The notes below the pieces were generated by a model. The model worked only from the letters and a program-made list of their open reading frames with translations. It did not search any database and was not told where the DNA came from. Below are positions 1 through 7,149 of a stretch of DNA of 10,581 nt, in pieces. Position 1 is the first letter of the stretch, and the number at the start of each line of letters is the position of its first letter. The DNA is from an uncultured Bacteroidota bacterium (GTDB lineage: Bacteria > Bacteroidota > Bacteroidia > Chitinophagales > Chitinophagaceae), in assembly GCA_903944755.1 (NCBI GenBank), contig CAJATB010000093.1, positions 1 through 10,581 on the forward strand, in the 5' to 3' direction. Made by a program: the position numbers and the translations under genes.

Positions 1-30
1 CACCAAAATCCAATTGACTGGACACCCTAA
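1..30 (+). CDS. ung: Uracil-DNA glycosylase, C-terminal tail (partial)
   Basis: Frame 1 is open from the left edge and encodes HQNPIDWTP before a TAA at 28-30. The family 1 uracil-DNA glycosylases, which excise uracil from DNA to start base-excision repair, end in a conserved PIDW segment; the E. coli enzyme has TPIDWMP near its C-terminus. I infer that these nine codons are the end of ung. The next gene starts 19 nt downstream on the same strand, which suits co-transcription. A second frame is also open until base 43 but has no recognisable motif. With only nine residues visible, the call rests on one short motif. Confidence 0.55.
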   Translation, partial: HQNPIDWTP

Positions 31-49
31 TCCCCTATTATAATTCTCT

Positions 50-784
50 ATGAAATTATTTAAAAATATTATTGCGCGTGTATTGGCCTTTTGGGCGTTT
101 GTTGTTTTTGCTTCCACTATGTTTATTTTCTTGTGGTTTTATTTATTGTGCTTTGTATTACCTGAACCAAAAAAAACACAATGGCATAGGCAGGTATCAA
201 GAATATGGATGGCCTTATTTTTAACTTTATCTGGTTGCACATTTAAAGTTACTGGCAAGGAAGTATTTGACGGACTTGAAAATGCTATTGTTGTGAGTAA
301 CCATAACAGCTTAATAGATATTCCCATTAGTTTCCCTTTTTTACCTAGGGCTAACAAAACAATCGCAAAAAAGACATTTGCTTATATTCCATTATTTGGA
401 TGGATATACAAATTTGGATCGGTACTTGTGGACAGGAAAAATGAGAAAAGCCGAAAAGAAAGCTTTGATAAAATGAAGCAGGTATTGAACAATGGCTTAG
501 ACATGCTTATTTATCCAGAAGGAACAAGAAACCGAACAGCAGCTCCCTTGAAATCATTTTATGACGGGGCATTCAAGTTGGCAATTAGTACTAATAAACC
601 TATTATCCCTGTAGTTTTATTAAATACAAAAGAAATTTTACCTGCGAAACCGGTCATGTATTTTACACCAGGGAAAATACATATGCATATATTACCAGCA
701 ATTTACCCTCAAGGAAAAACTTGTGAAATTTTAAAAAAGGAAGTATACGATGTAATGTCAAACTACTACTTACAAAATAATTAA
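50..784 (+). CDS. plsC: 1-acyl-sn-glycerol-3-phosphate acyltransferase (PlsC family)
   Basis: A 244-residue membrane-bound acyltransferase, predicted to move an acyl chain from acyl-ACP or acyl-CoA onto position 2 of lysophosphatidic acid to make phosphatidic acid, the precursor of phospholipids, at the inner face of the inner membrane. Residues about 8-37 form a long hydrophobic anchor. The acyltransferase motifs appear in order: NHNSLID at 84-90 (the catalytic H-x4-D pair is H85 and D90), GSVLVDR at 123-129, YPEGTR at 155-160, and PIIPVVLLN at 184-192. The length matches the family. The ATG at 50 begins directly before the anchor and has no Shine-Dalgarno sequence, as is usual in Bacteroidota. 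It lies just behind the probable ung end and converges on lptD with a 14-nt gap. A paralogue acting on another lysolipid, such as an ornithine-lipid acyltransferase, cannot be excluded. Confidence 0.9.
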   Translation: MKLFKNIIARVLAFWAFVVFASTMFIFLWFYLLCFVLPEPKKTQWHRQVSRIWMALFLTLSGCTFKVTGKEVFDGLENAIVVSNHNSLIDIPISFPFLPRANKTIAKKTFAYIPLFGWIYKFGSVLVDRKNEKSRKESFDKMKQVLNNGLDMLIYPEGTRNRTAAPLKSFYDGAFKLAISTNKPIIPVVLLNTKEILPAKPVMYFTPGKIHMHILPAIYPQGKTCEILKKEVYDVMSNYYLQNN

Positions 785-798
785 AATCGTTTACACGC

Positions 799-3522
799 TT
801 AGTAGCTTGAAGAAGAAAAAGTACGGCTTCTATTTATTTTTAAGTCCCGTAAAATGCCTGACTTAGGGTTCACCGTAATACTAAATGACTTGTATAAGCC
901 TATTGGGGTGATATTAATAGCCAACTGCCAACAGTGCATTTCTCTAGTCACAAACATACTCATCTGTTGTATACTGCCCTTAGCAACATCAATATAACCA
1001 GTGCCACCAATTTTCCATTTTGGTGTTAAACTAAAATCGCCATTAAAATTCATGCTTGAAAAAGTCTGCAATGTAAAACCCGAATAGTCGGGTTTCATTA
1101 ATCTAGAAAACTGAAATGAGTATGAAACCGTCAAAGTCCATGGGATATCAAAGTCTGTAAATTCAGCAGGATTAGCTTTCGCGTATTGCAGTTGCCTTTG
1201 TTGTTCGTCCGCTGTCATGAAAGGGTCGATAGGGATTTCGTTTTTCTTGCCTTCCTTATTACTTTTGGATTTACTTTTAAAAGAAGTGGAGAATGAAATG
1301 CCGCCATTAGTAATATTTCCAAATTTAAATTTACCAGGGTCAATATCTAATTTATTCACTCTAAACCCTTGCTTGTCTGTTGCGTAGGGATCTAATGAAA
1401 AAGAAGAAGTAATATTCATTTTATTGAACAAAGTGGTACGCGCGTAAAAATTAAAATTACCTAATTGAAAACTATCAGCTAGAAAATTATAATTTGAATT
1501 AAATCCAAAACCTTCAATTATTTTTATTTTTTTAAAAGCTTCGGCGCTTGTATCCGCTTTATCCTTTACTTTCATTTCTAACAAATTGTCCACTCCAAAT
1601 GACATACCACCAAAGGTTCCTTCAGAAAAACCTCCACCCATACCTGTTCCATCAAATTTAGAAAAACGATACTTTCTTCCTGTAGTATCAACTTGTGTTG
1701 TATAATAATACGAAGAAGCTAAATCGGGCGTATAATTCATGGAAATGGTTGGCCTAATTTCATGTCTAATTGCTTTAACATAATCCCCTTTAAATTTATA
1801 GGTACCAAATATCCTAGAAGCAGTTCCTATACCAAATGTTACATGAGGTGCACGAAAAAAGCCACGAGCAATAGTAGTATCTACTTTATTGGTAATTGAA
1901 TTCCATGTTTTTGTATTTTGTTGGCCGAACCATTGTTCTTCAAAGGATACAGAAGGTGTAATAGTAATGGGTCCTAAGGAAGGCAAAGAAAGGCTAATAG
2001 GAATGCTATGCGAAGCTCCCCATTGCATGGTGTCTAATAATTTTTGCATACTAAATGCCGAATCATAATAAGCTAGCCTGTTTTGAAAGCTTCCATTGTA
2101 TCCTACACCTAATTTCTCATACCATTTCCCAGCACCTATCCTGTCTTGTTTTTGGAATGGATAAATAGTAACTGCATTGAAATTAATATTAGGCAAATTA
2201 AGGTTTACTAAACCCAAGTTATTATTCTGGCTATGATTTAAATTTACCGACAAATTATATTTGTTGTCCCATGACTTTCCATAACTAATAGAAGAACTAA
2301 TTTGATTCTGATAATTTTGGAATGGATTATTCAATAAGTATTTATTAAATTTAGTGCTACCAAAATTTACATTTGCCGAGAATGTGGTCCCTGGCAAGGC
2401 TCTAGAGTCCATATTATGACTCCAATTAATCATGAATGTCCTGCCACCTGTAAATTCTGTAGCAATAGCTGTATTTCTATTTAAGATTTTTGAATTTTGT
2501 AAACTCAAATTAAAATTACCCAAGTATTTATATCGCAATATATATTTAGTATTAAGGTTCAAGCTCCAGCCACCATAAGAATAAATATTTGACCTAACGG
2601 TTGCGTCTACGTTGTCGCTTAAAATTTTATAATACCCTAGTCCTTCAAAACCTAATCCAAAATCTTCACTTGATGAAAAAGCGGGTGCCATTAAACCAGA
2701 ATGTCTTCCTCTTGTTAATGGGAATATGCCAAATGGAATACCAATAGGTATTGGCACTCCTTCAAATTCAGGGAATGCAGGGCCAGAAACACCCAACTTA
2801 TCCATGACAATTTTTAACTTATTTGTTCTAAAAGCAAAATGTGGTTCATCTAAATTACAAGTAGTGAACCTTGCCTTCCAAGCAAATGCATCATCCTTGC
2901 TCACTTTTTTCATGGTAGTGGCATTCACGAAAATTTCTCCTTGTTGGAAATTCGTATTCTTGGTCAACCCCTTTCCCGACTTCATATTAAAGTAAATGGA
3001 ATCATTTACCGAAGTCAATGTGCCTTCTTTGAATTTTGGGTTACTCATTGGATTGCCTGAAGTATCCTTAGCACCATAAGCCCTAATATTCTGACTTGTT
3101 TGGTCGTAAACAATATTTGCAGCCTCTAATTCAGAAGTTTTATAAACAGTCTTGGCATCACCATATAAAAAGAATTCTTTGGTAGCCATTATCATCACCC
3201 CTGAATCAGCAGCATTATAGGATACCGGGGAGTCAATGCTGTCTTTTGATATTTTAAAGGAACGCAAACCTGTAGAGTCAGGTTGTAAAACAGTATCCGC
3301 CTTAAGATTCCTGTTATTATTTAAAAGGATAGTTTTCTTAGGCAGTATAGTGTCGGCAGTAGTTAATGTGCGCGCTTTAACCTGTGCCTCAATGGTAACT
3401 GAGGTCAATAAAACTATTGTTAATATTAGTAAAATTCGAACAATAACAATAGAAGGCCTATATTTTACGTTATTTTTGTATCCGGTATTTATCACTGGTG
3501 CAAAAATATAGTAAAACAGCAT
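799..3522 (-). CDS. lptD: LPS-assembly outer-membrane protein LptD (Bacteroidota type)
   Basis: About 907 residues. LptD forms the outer-membrane barrel of the Lpt bridge and places lipopolysaccharide in the outer leaflet. A hydrophobic signal segment at about 25-44 ends at TIEA|Q. An OstA-like jellyroll region follows (about 113-230), containing FTTCNLDEPHF (C222). A Gly/Pro-rich stretch, PIPIGIPFGIFP (257-268), leads into a long beta-rich barrel with alternating aromatic residues, ending in HCWQLAINITPIGLY and SFSITVNPKSGILRDLK. Excluding signal codons, only two cysteines remain (C222 and C864). The start is uncertain. The frame is open back to 3603, but that would overlap the amidase signal peptide. 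ATG at 3522 is given here; GTG at 3495 would give a cleaner signal peptide (about 38 residues with Lys/Arg before the hydrophobic core). Divergent from the amidase operon, convergent with plsC. Confidence 0.88.
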   Translation of the reverse strand: MLFYYIFAPVINTGYKNNVKYRPSIVIVRILLILTIVLLTSVTIEAQVKARTLTTADTILPKKTILLNNNRNLKADTVLQPDSTGLRSFKISKDSIDSPVSYNAADSGVMIMATKEFFLYGDAKTVYKTSELEAANIVYDQTSQNIRAYGAKDTSGNPMSNPKFKEGTLTSVNDSIYFNMKSGKGLTKNTNFQQGEIFVNATTMKKVSKDDAFAWKARFTTCNLDEPHFAFRTNKLKIVMDKLGVSGPAFPEFEGVPIPIGIPFGIFPLTRGRHSGLMAPAFSSSEDFGLGFEGLGYYKILSDNVDATVRSNIYSYGGWSLNLNTKYILRYKYLGNFNLSLQNSKILNRNTAIATEFTGGRTFMINWSHNMDSRALPGTTFSANVNFGSTKFNKYLLNNPFQNYQNQISSSISYGKSWDNKYNLSVNLNHSQNNNLGLVNLNLPNINFNAVTIYPFQKQDRIGAGKWYEKLGVGYNGSFQNRLAYYDSAFSMQKLLDTMQWGASHSIPISLSLPSLGPITITPSVSFEEQWFGQQNTKTWNSITNKVDTTIARGFFRAPHVTFGIGTASRIFGTYKFKGDYVKAIRHEIRPTISMNYTPDLASSYYYTTQVDTTGRKYRFSKFDGTGMGGGFSEGTFGGMSFGVDNLLEMKVKDKADTSAEAFKKIKIIEGFGFNSNYNFLADSFQLGNFNFYARTTLFNKMNITSSFSLDPYATDKQGFRVNKLDIDPGKFKFGNITNGGISFSTSFKSKSKSNKEGKKNEIPIDPFMTADEQQRQLQYAKANPAEFTDFDIPWTLTVSYSFQFSRLMKPDYSGFTLQTFSSMNFNGDFSLTPKWKIGGTGYIDVAKGSIQQMSMFVTREMHCWQLAINITPIGLYKSFSITVNPKSGILRDLKINRSRTFSSSSY
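3472..3479 (+). promoter_or_regulatory. Candidate -7 box (TATTTTTG) for the amidase operon
   Basis: TATTTTTG matches the Bacteroidota sigma-ABfr -7 consensus TAnnTTTG exactly and lies 56 nt before the amidase ATG, so the leader would be about 50 nt. I see no good TTTG or TTG -33 partner at the expected distance. The region is AT-rich, so a chance match is quite possible. Confidence 0.3.
3501..3508 (-). promoter_or_regulatory. Candidate -7 box (TATTTTTG) for lptD
   Basis: Read on the minus strand this is TATTTTTG, again an exact TAnnTTTG match. It would start transcription near 3494-3497, which is downstream of the ATG at 3522 and next to the GTG at 3495. If it is the real lptD promoter, the ATG cannot be the start and the GTG message would be nearly leaderless. 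No clear -33 element is visible. It faces the plus-strand box at 3472-3479. Confidence 0.27.
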
Positions 3523-3535
3523 TAAGGAACTGATT

Positions 3536-4486
3536 ATGAAGCAAAATAGACTGATTTTAGCATTTACTTTAGGCCTATTGGCCTTTTTTACAAGTTTTTC
3601 CACCTACTCCTATGCTCAAAGCCAAAATAAAACCATAAAAAGAATCGTAATTGATCCTGGACATGGGGGCACTGACCCAGGTGCAAAAGGAGAATTTTCG
3701 ACCGAAGCCGGTATTTCCCTAGCAATTTCTTTAAAATTGGAAGAATACTTCCGCCAAGCCATGCCAGATGTTGAATTGGTAATGACTAGAACCACGGATG
3801 TATATAATTCTGTAGTTGAAAAGGCTAGAATTGCCAATGCTGCTAAAGGTGACTTATTCGTGTGTATTCATACCAACTCGGCTGCACCTTCAAAAAATAG
3901 AGAAATTATTGGGTACACTAACAAAACCTATACCGTTAAAAAGAAAGGTAAAAAGAAGAAAGTGACTAGGAAAGTCCCTATTTACAAAACAACGTATACC
4001 GCAAGCACAGCAAGGGGTACAGAGACTTTTATATATGGAGTAGGTAAGTCAGATGAGAAAAAAGAAGCCGCAAATGAAATGGTAAATGAAGAAATAGAAA
4101 AATTAGACTCTATTTCAATTAGTCAAATTAAAGAACTAGAAGCGAATAATGCTTCTGACCCTACTAGGTCCATGATGGCTAGTTTATTAACGAAACAGTA
4201 TTTTCAACGGGCTGCTAGCCTTGCGCTGACAATTGAAGAAGAATTCCAAAAAGCAGGTAGGATAAGCAGAGAAGCCAAGCAAAGGCCAAAAGGTATTTGG
4301 GTATTGCAAGCGGTCGCAATGCCTGCGGTATTGGTGGAAACTGGATTTATTTCTAACCCTGAAGACGAAGCCTACTTAAATAGTGAAGAAGGGCAAGATG
4401 AAATATGCAAGGTTATCACTACTGCTGTGCTACGATACAAAAACTCACTGGAAAACCAGAGTAAGTCGAACGCAAACAGCAAATAA
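3536..4486 (+). CDS. N-acetylmuramoyl-L-alanine amidase (Amidase_3 family), exported
   Basis: A 316-residue periplasmic zinc amidase that cuts the bond between MurNAc and the L-Ala of the peptide stem, probably in cell separation or wall turnover. A signal peptide (about 1-27, ending TYSYA|Q) precedes the catalytic domain. The expected zinc site is complete: H43 in DPGHGG, E57 in FSTEAGISL and H112 in CIHTNSA, with the catalytic glutamate E268 in LVETGFISN. Between H112 and the RGTETF strand (160-165) sits an insertion with a lysine-rich stretch (about 135-146). A second insertion, about 171-225, is acidic and probably helical; in related amidases such a segment can block the active site. An AGGA lies 7 nt before the ATG, the only Shine-Dalgarno-like sequence seen before a start in this window. 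First gene of a run with the MCE and OstA-like genes, divergent from lptD. Confidence 0.92.
   Translation: MKQNRLILAFTLGLLAFFTSFSTYSYAQSQNKTIKRIVIDPGHGGTDPGAKGEFSTEAGISLAISLKLEEYFRQAMPDVELVMTRTTDVYNSVVEKARIANAAKGDLFVCIHTNSAAPSKNREIIGYTNKTYTVKKKGKKKKVTRKVPIYKTTYTASTARGTETFIYGVGKSDEKKEAANEMVNEEIEKLDSISISQIKELEANNASDPTRSMMASLLTKQYFQRAASLALTIEEEFQKAGRISREAKQRPKGIWVLQAVAMPAVLVETGFISNPEDEAYLNSEEGQDEICKVITTAVLRYKNSLENQSKSNANSK
3571..3589 (+). other. Terminator-like hairpin inside the amidase signal-peptide codons
   Basis: AGGCC-TATT-GGCCT forms a perfect 5-bp GC-rich stem with a 4-nt loop, followed by a run of Ts (six counting the last base of the stem). It resembles a short intrinsic terminator or attenuator on the plus strand, placed at codons 12-18 of the amidase. 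The stem is short and the bases also encode an ordinary hydrophobic signal core (LGLLAF), so it may be coincidence. Confidence 0.25.
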
Positions 4487-4538
4487 GCTAATTAGCCCTT
4501 TTTTAGTTAATTTTACAGTCAAGCAGCATTTAATAAAG

Positions 4539-5543
4539 ATGAAAGTATCCAATGAAACAAAAGTAGGCGCCTTAACCATTATTGCAATTACTTTAATAAT
4601 ATTAGGTTTTAATTTTTTAAGAGGTAAAACAATTCTTAAATCAGGTAATTTTTTATACGCAAAATACGCCGACACTAAGGGCTTGATTGTTTCAAATCCA
4701 GTATTTATAAATGGTTTCCAAGTGGGGGCTGTTTTTGAAATTGAAAACACAAATCAACATTTAACCGAAATTTTAGTGGCCATAAAATTAAATGAGCCTT
4801 ATAAAATTCCATTGAATTCAGTTGCAACAATTCAGGAAAATCCACTCGGCACTAATAGTATTAATATTGTACTTGGTGACACGACTGCATTTTTTAAATC
4901 AGGGGATACTATTCATACCTCACCAGCTGCAAGTTTATTAGGAGATATAATGAATACCCTTTCTCCATTAGGCAAGAAAACAAACGAAGCAATTACTTCC
5001 TTGGAAACCGTGTTGAGTAATTTAAACACTGTATTAAACGAACAGAATAAGGACAACTTTAAAACCATCCTAGCTAATTTAGCGACAACAACGGAAAAAT
5101 TAAACAGCTCCATTGCTTCTATAGAATCTATGTTAGAAAAACAAAATGGTTCTATTGCTAAATCATTCGACAATGTAAATAGTATTACCAAAAATATAAG
5201 TAACAACAACGAAAAAATTTCTTCTATAATTAACAACCTGGACAGTACTACAAAAGCAATTAAAGACGCCGACTTGTATACAACCATCCAGCACATTAAA
5301 GAAGCGGTAGCCGAATTGAGTATTGCTATTAAAAAAATAAACTCAGGCAACGGTACTGCTGCCAAAATAATGAATGACGGAGAAATGTACGCACAGTTAA
5401 ATAATACCATTAAAAGTATTAATACACTAGTGGACGATATAAAAGTGCATCCAAAACGTTATATTAATATTTCGGTATTTGGGAAGAAAGACAAAACTAG
5501 TCCTTTAGTAAAACCGCTTGCTGATTCAGCTACTCATGAATAA
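4539..5543 (+). CDS. MCE-domain (MlaD family) lipid-transport protein
   Basis: A 334-residue protein anchored in the inner membrane by one helix (about 9-26, after MKVSNETK) with the rest in the periplasm. The MCE domain covers about 38-116, including the segment FINGFQVGAVFEI. MCE proteins form hexameric rings that carry phospholipids between the membranes, usually with an ABC transporter (MlaEF-like); no such transporter genes are in the window. Residues about 140-300 are rich in Asn, Ser, Leu and Ile with heptad-like spacing and probably form a long coiled coil, ending in the DDIKVHPKRYINISVFGKK tail common in Bacteroidota members. The ATG at 4539 is chosen because the anchor follows directly; the frame is open further upstream, but that stretch overlaps the amidase and is not family-like. 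It lies 52 nt after the amidase, and its end overlaps the next gene by 8 nt. Whether the cargo is phospholipid is inferred from the family only. Confidence 0.88.
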   Translation: MKVSNETKVGALTIIAITLIILGFNFLRGKTILKSGNFLYAKYADTKGLIVSNPVFINGFQVGAVFEIENTNQHLTEILVAIKLNEPYKIPLNSVATIQENPLGTNSINIVLGDTTAFFKSGDTIHTSPAASLLGDIMNTLSPLGKKTNEAITSLETVLSNLNTVLNEQNKDNFKTILANLATTTEKLNSSIASIESMLEKQNGSIAKSFDNVNSITKNISNNNEKISSIINNLDSTTKAIKDADLYTTIQHIKEAVAELSIAIKKINSGNGTAAKIMNDGEMYAQLNNTIKSINTLVDDIKVHPKRYINISVFGKKDKTSPLVKPLADSATHE

Positions 5544-7149
5544 ATTTAATTTATTCATATTGATACTAGTTTTTTCTGTGCAGAATTTATACGCACAGAA
5601 TAACCCTGCTGCTTCAAATAATCCTGTCCCTATTGATAGTACGGGCAAATTAATTGAATTTCTTGCTGCTAAAACATATAATGTCAAAAAAACAGATAGT
5701 ATTAATTATTTAATCTTGTCTGGAGATGTAAAAATTAGACAAGGGAAAACTTTATTATATGGGGATAGCCTTATATTAAATACCACGGCTAATTCACTAG
5801 AAGGGTTTGGTAATATACATATTAACGACGCTGATAGTGTTCATACTTATGCTCAATATTTAAGGTACGAAGGTGCTACCAAGAAAGCCTATTTAAGAAA
5901 AAAAGTGAAGTTAACCGATGGCAAGGGTGTGTTGACTACAGATTCACTTGACTATGATGTTTCGGTAAAAATTGGTAATTATAAACATGGGGGTAAAGTA
6001 GTAAGAAGCAAAACGATACTTACTAGTACAGAAGGTTTTTACTATGGAGTAACCCGCGATATTATATTTAGAAAAAAAGTTACTTTACTTGACCCTGATA
6101 ATAAAATAATTACCGACACACTTGAGTACAATACTTATTCTCAGCTCGCTAATTTTATTAGTCCTACAAAAATAATATCTGGCTCCAGAATTATTCGAAC
6201 TACCAATGGAAACTATAATACAGGAACACGCAAAGGTTACTTATATGAACGTTCTTCCATTGATGATAGTACTTATACTTTTATTGCTGACGAAATGGCA
6301 ATTGACGACTCTTTAGGTTTGGGAGAATTTAGAGGTGACGCGATTTATAAGTCTAAGGATAGTTTGAGTTTTGACTTAATGGCGAATAGTATTAAAACAA
6401 ATAAGATTAAGGGCACTTTACTTGCAACCGAGCTTCCTATATTAATGATTAAGCAAAATAACGATACCTTATATATCACTGCAGATACTTTATATTCAGG
6501 CAAGGTTAGTGACTTGAATCGTCCTATTACAAAAGCCAGGGATAATGTTGGTATAATTACAGATACCACATTAAACAAATATTTCGAGGCTTTTCATAAT
6601 GTGAAAATATATTCCGACTCCTTACAAGCAAAAGCAGATAGCCTATTTTATTCCTTAAGTGATTCTACTATAAGGTTATTCACTAACCCAATTATTTGGG
6701 CTAGCAACAACCAAATTACGGGGGATACTATTTATTTATTTCTAAAGGATAAAAAACCCGAACAATTATTGGTTTTTGAAAATGCATTTGCTATTAATAA
6801 ACTAGACTCAAGCCCATTTTACAACCAACTAAAAGGAGTGAAATTAAATGCTTGGTTTGACAAGGGCGAACTATCTAAAATGAGGACTAAAGGGAATGCC
6901 GAAAATATTTATTTTGCGCTTGATAATAATAAAAATTTCATAGGTGTTAACCATTCCAATGCGCAAATAATTGAAATTACTTTTAATAATAGCGAGCCGG
7001 CTAAAGTACTATTCATTAACCAACTTGTTGGTAAGCTTATTCCAATTAATCAGGCTACGGAAGAAAATTTAAAAATTCGCGGCTTTAAATGGAAAGAGGA
7101 TGTAAGACCAAAAAGTAAATACGATATACTTTCTCCCACATTGAATTAA
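5536..7149 (+). CDS. OstA/LptA-like periplasmic protein
   Basis: A 537-residue exported protein of the Bacteroidota OstA-like family, thought to act as the LptA-type periplasmic bridge that passes LPS from the inner-membrane Lpt complex to LptD. A signal peptide covers 1-20 (ending NLYA|Q). The remainder is built of short beta-strands recurring as Y/GDSL...N...A/G units, for example LSGDVKIRQG (61-70), LLYGDSLIL (73-81), TTDSLDY (134-140), ITDTLEYN (192-199), YITADTLYSG (313-322) and ADSLFYSLSD (367-376). This is the stacked jellyroll pattern of OstA/LptA domains, but far longer than E. coli LptA (about 185 residues). The ATG at 5536 sits inside the end of the MCE gene (ATGAATAA) and directly precedes the signal peptide, which suggests translational coupling. 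The stop overlaps that of prfB, which converges on it. Function is inferred from family and context. Confidence 0.85.
   Translation: MNKFNLFILILVFSVQNLYAQNNPAASNNPVPIDSTGKLIEFLAAKTYNVKKTDSINYLILSGDVKIRQGKTLLYGDSLILNTTANSLEGFGNIHINDADSVHTYAQYLRYEGATKKAYLRKKVKLTDGKGVLTTDSLDYDVSVKIGNYKHGGKVVRSKTILTSTEGFYYGVTRDIIFRKKVTLLDPDNKIITDTLEYNTYSQLANFISPTKIISGSRIIRTTNGNYNTGTRKGYLYERSSIDDSTYTFIADEMAIDDSLGLGEFRGDAIYKSKDSLSFDLMANSIKTNKIKGTLLATELPILMIKQNNDTLYITADTLYSGKVSDLNRPITKARDNVGIITDTTLNKYFEAFHNVKIYSDSLQAKADSLFYSLSDSTIRLFTNPIIWASNNQITGDTIYLFLKDKKPEQLLVFENAFAINKLDSSPFYNQLKGVKLNAWFDKGELSKMRTKGNAENIYFALDNNKNFIGVNHSNAQIIEITFNNSEPAKVLFINQLVGKLIPINQATEENLKIRGFKWKEDVRPKSKYDILSPTLN

Noticed and set aside
3523..3603. 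Upstream extension of lptD to a start at 3603
   Set aside because: It would overlap the amidase signal peptide in antisense and puts about 70 residues ahead of the signal-peptide cleavage site, including an extra hydrophobic segment with no family match.
4487..4504. GCTAATTAGC palindrome followed by CC and a T-run, after the amidase stop
   Set aside because: It can form only a 3-bp stem with a 4-nt loop, too weak for a terminator, and it lies within an apparent operon.
4383..4538. Upstream extension of the MCE gene into the amidase
   Set aside because: The added residues lie in the amidase coding region in another frame, and the membrane anchor expected at the N-terminus begins right after ATG 4539.
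4913..5410. 165-codon open frame on the minus strand
   Set aside because: It is antisense to the MCE coiled-coil region; its hydrophobic look comes from the reverse complement of Asn/Lys/Glu-rich codons.
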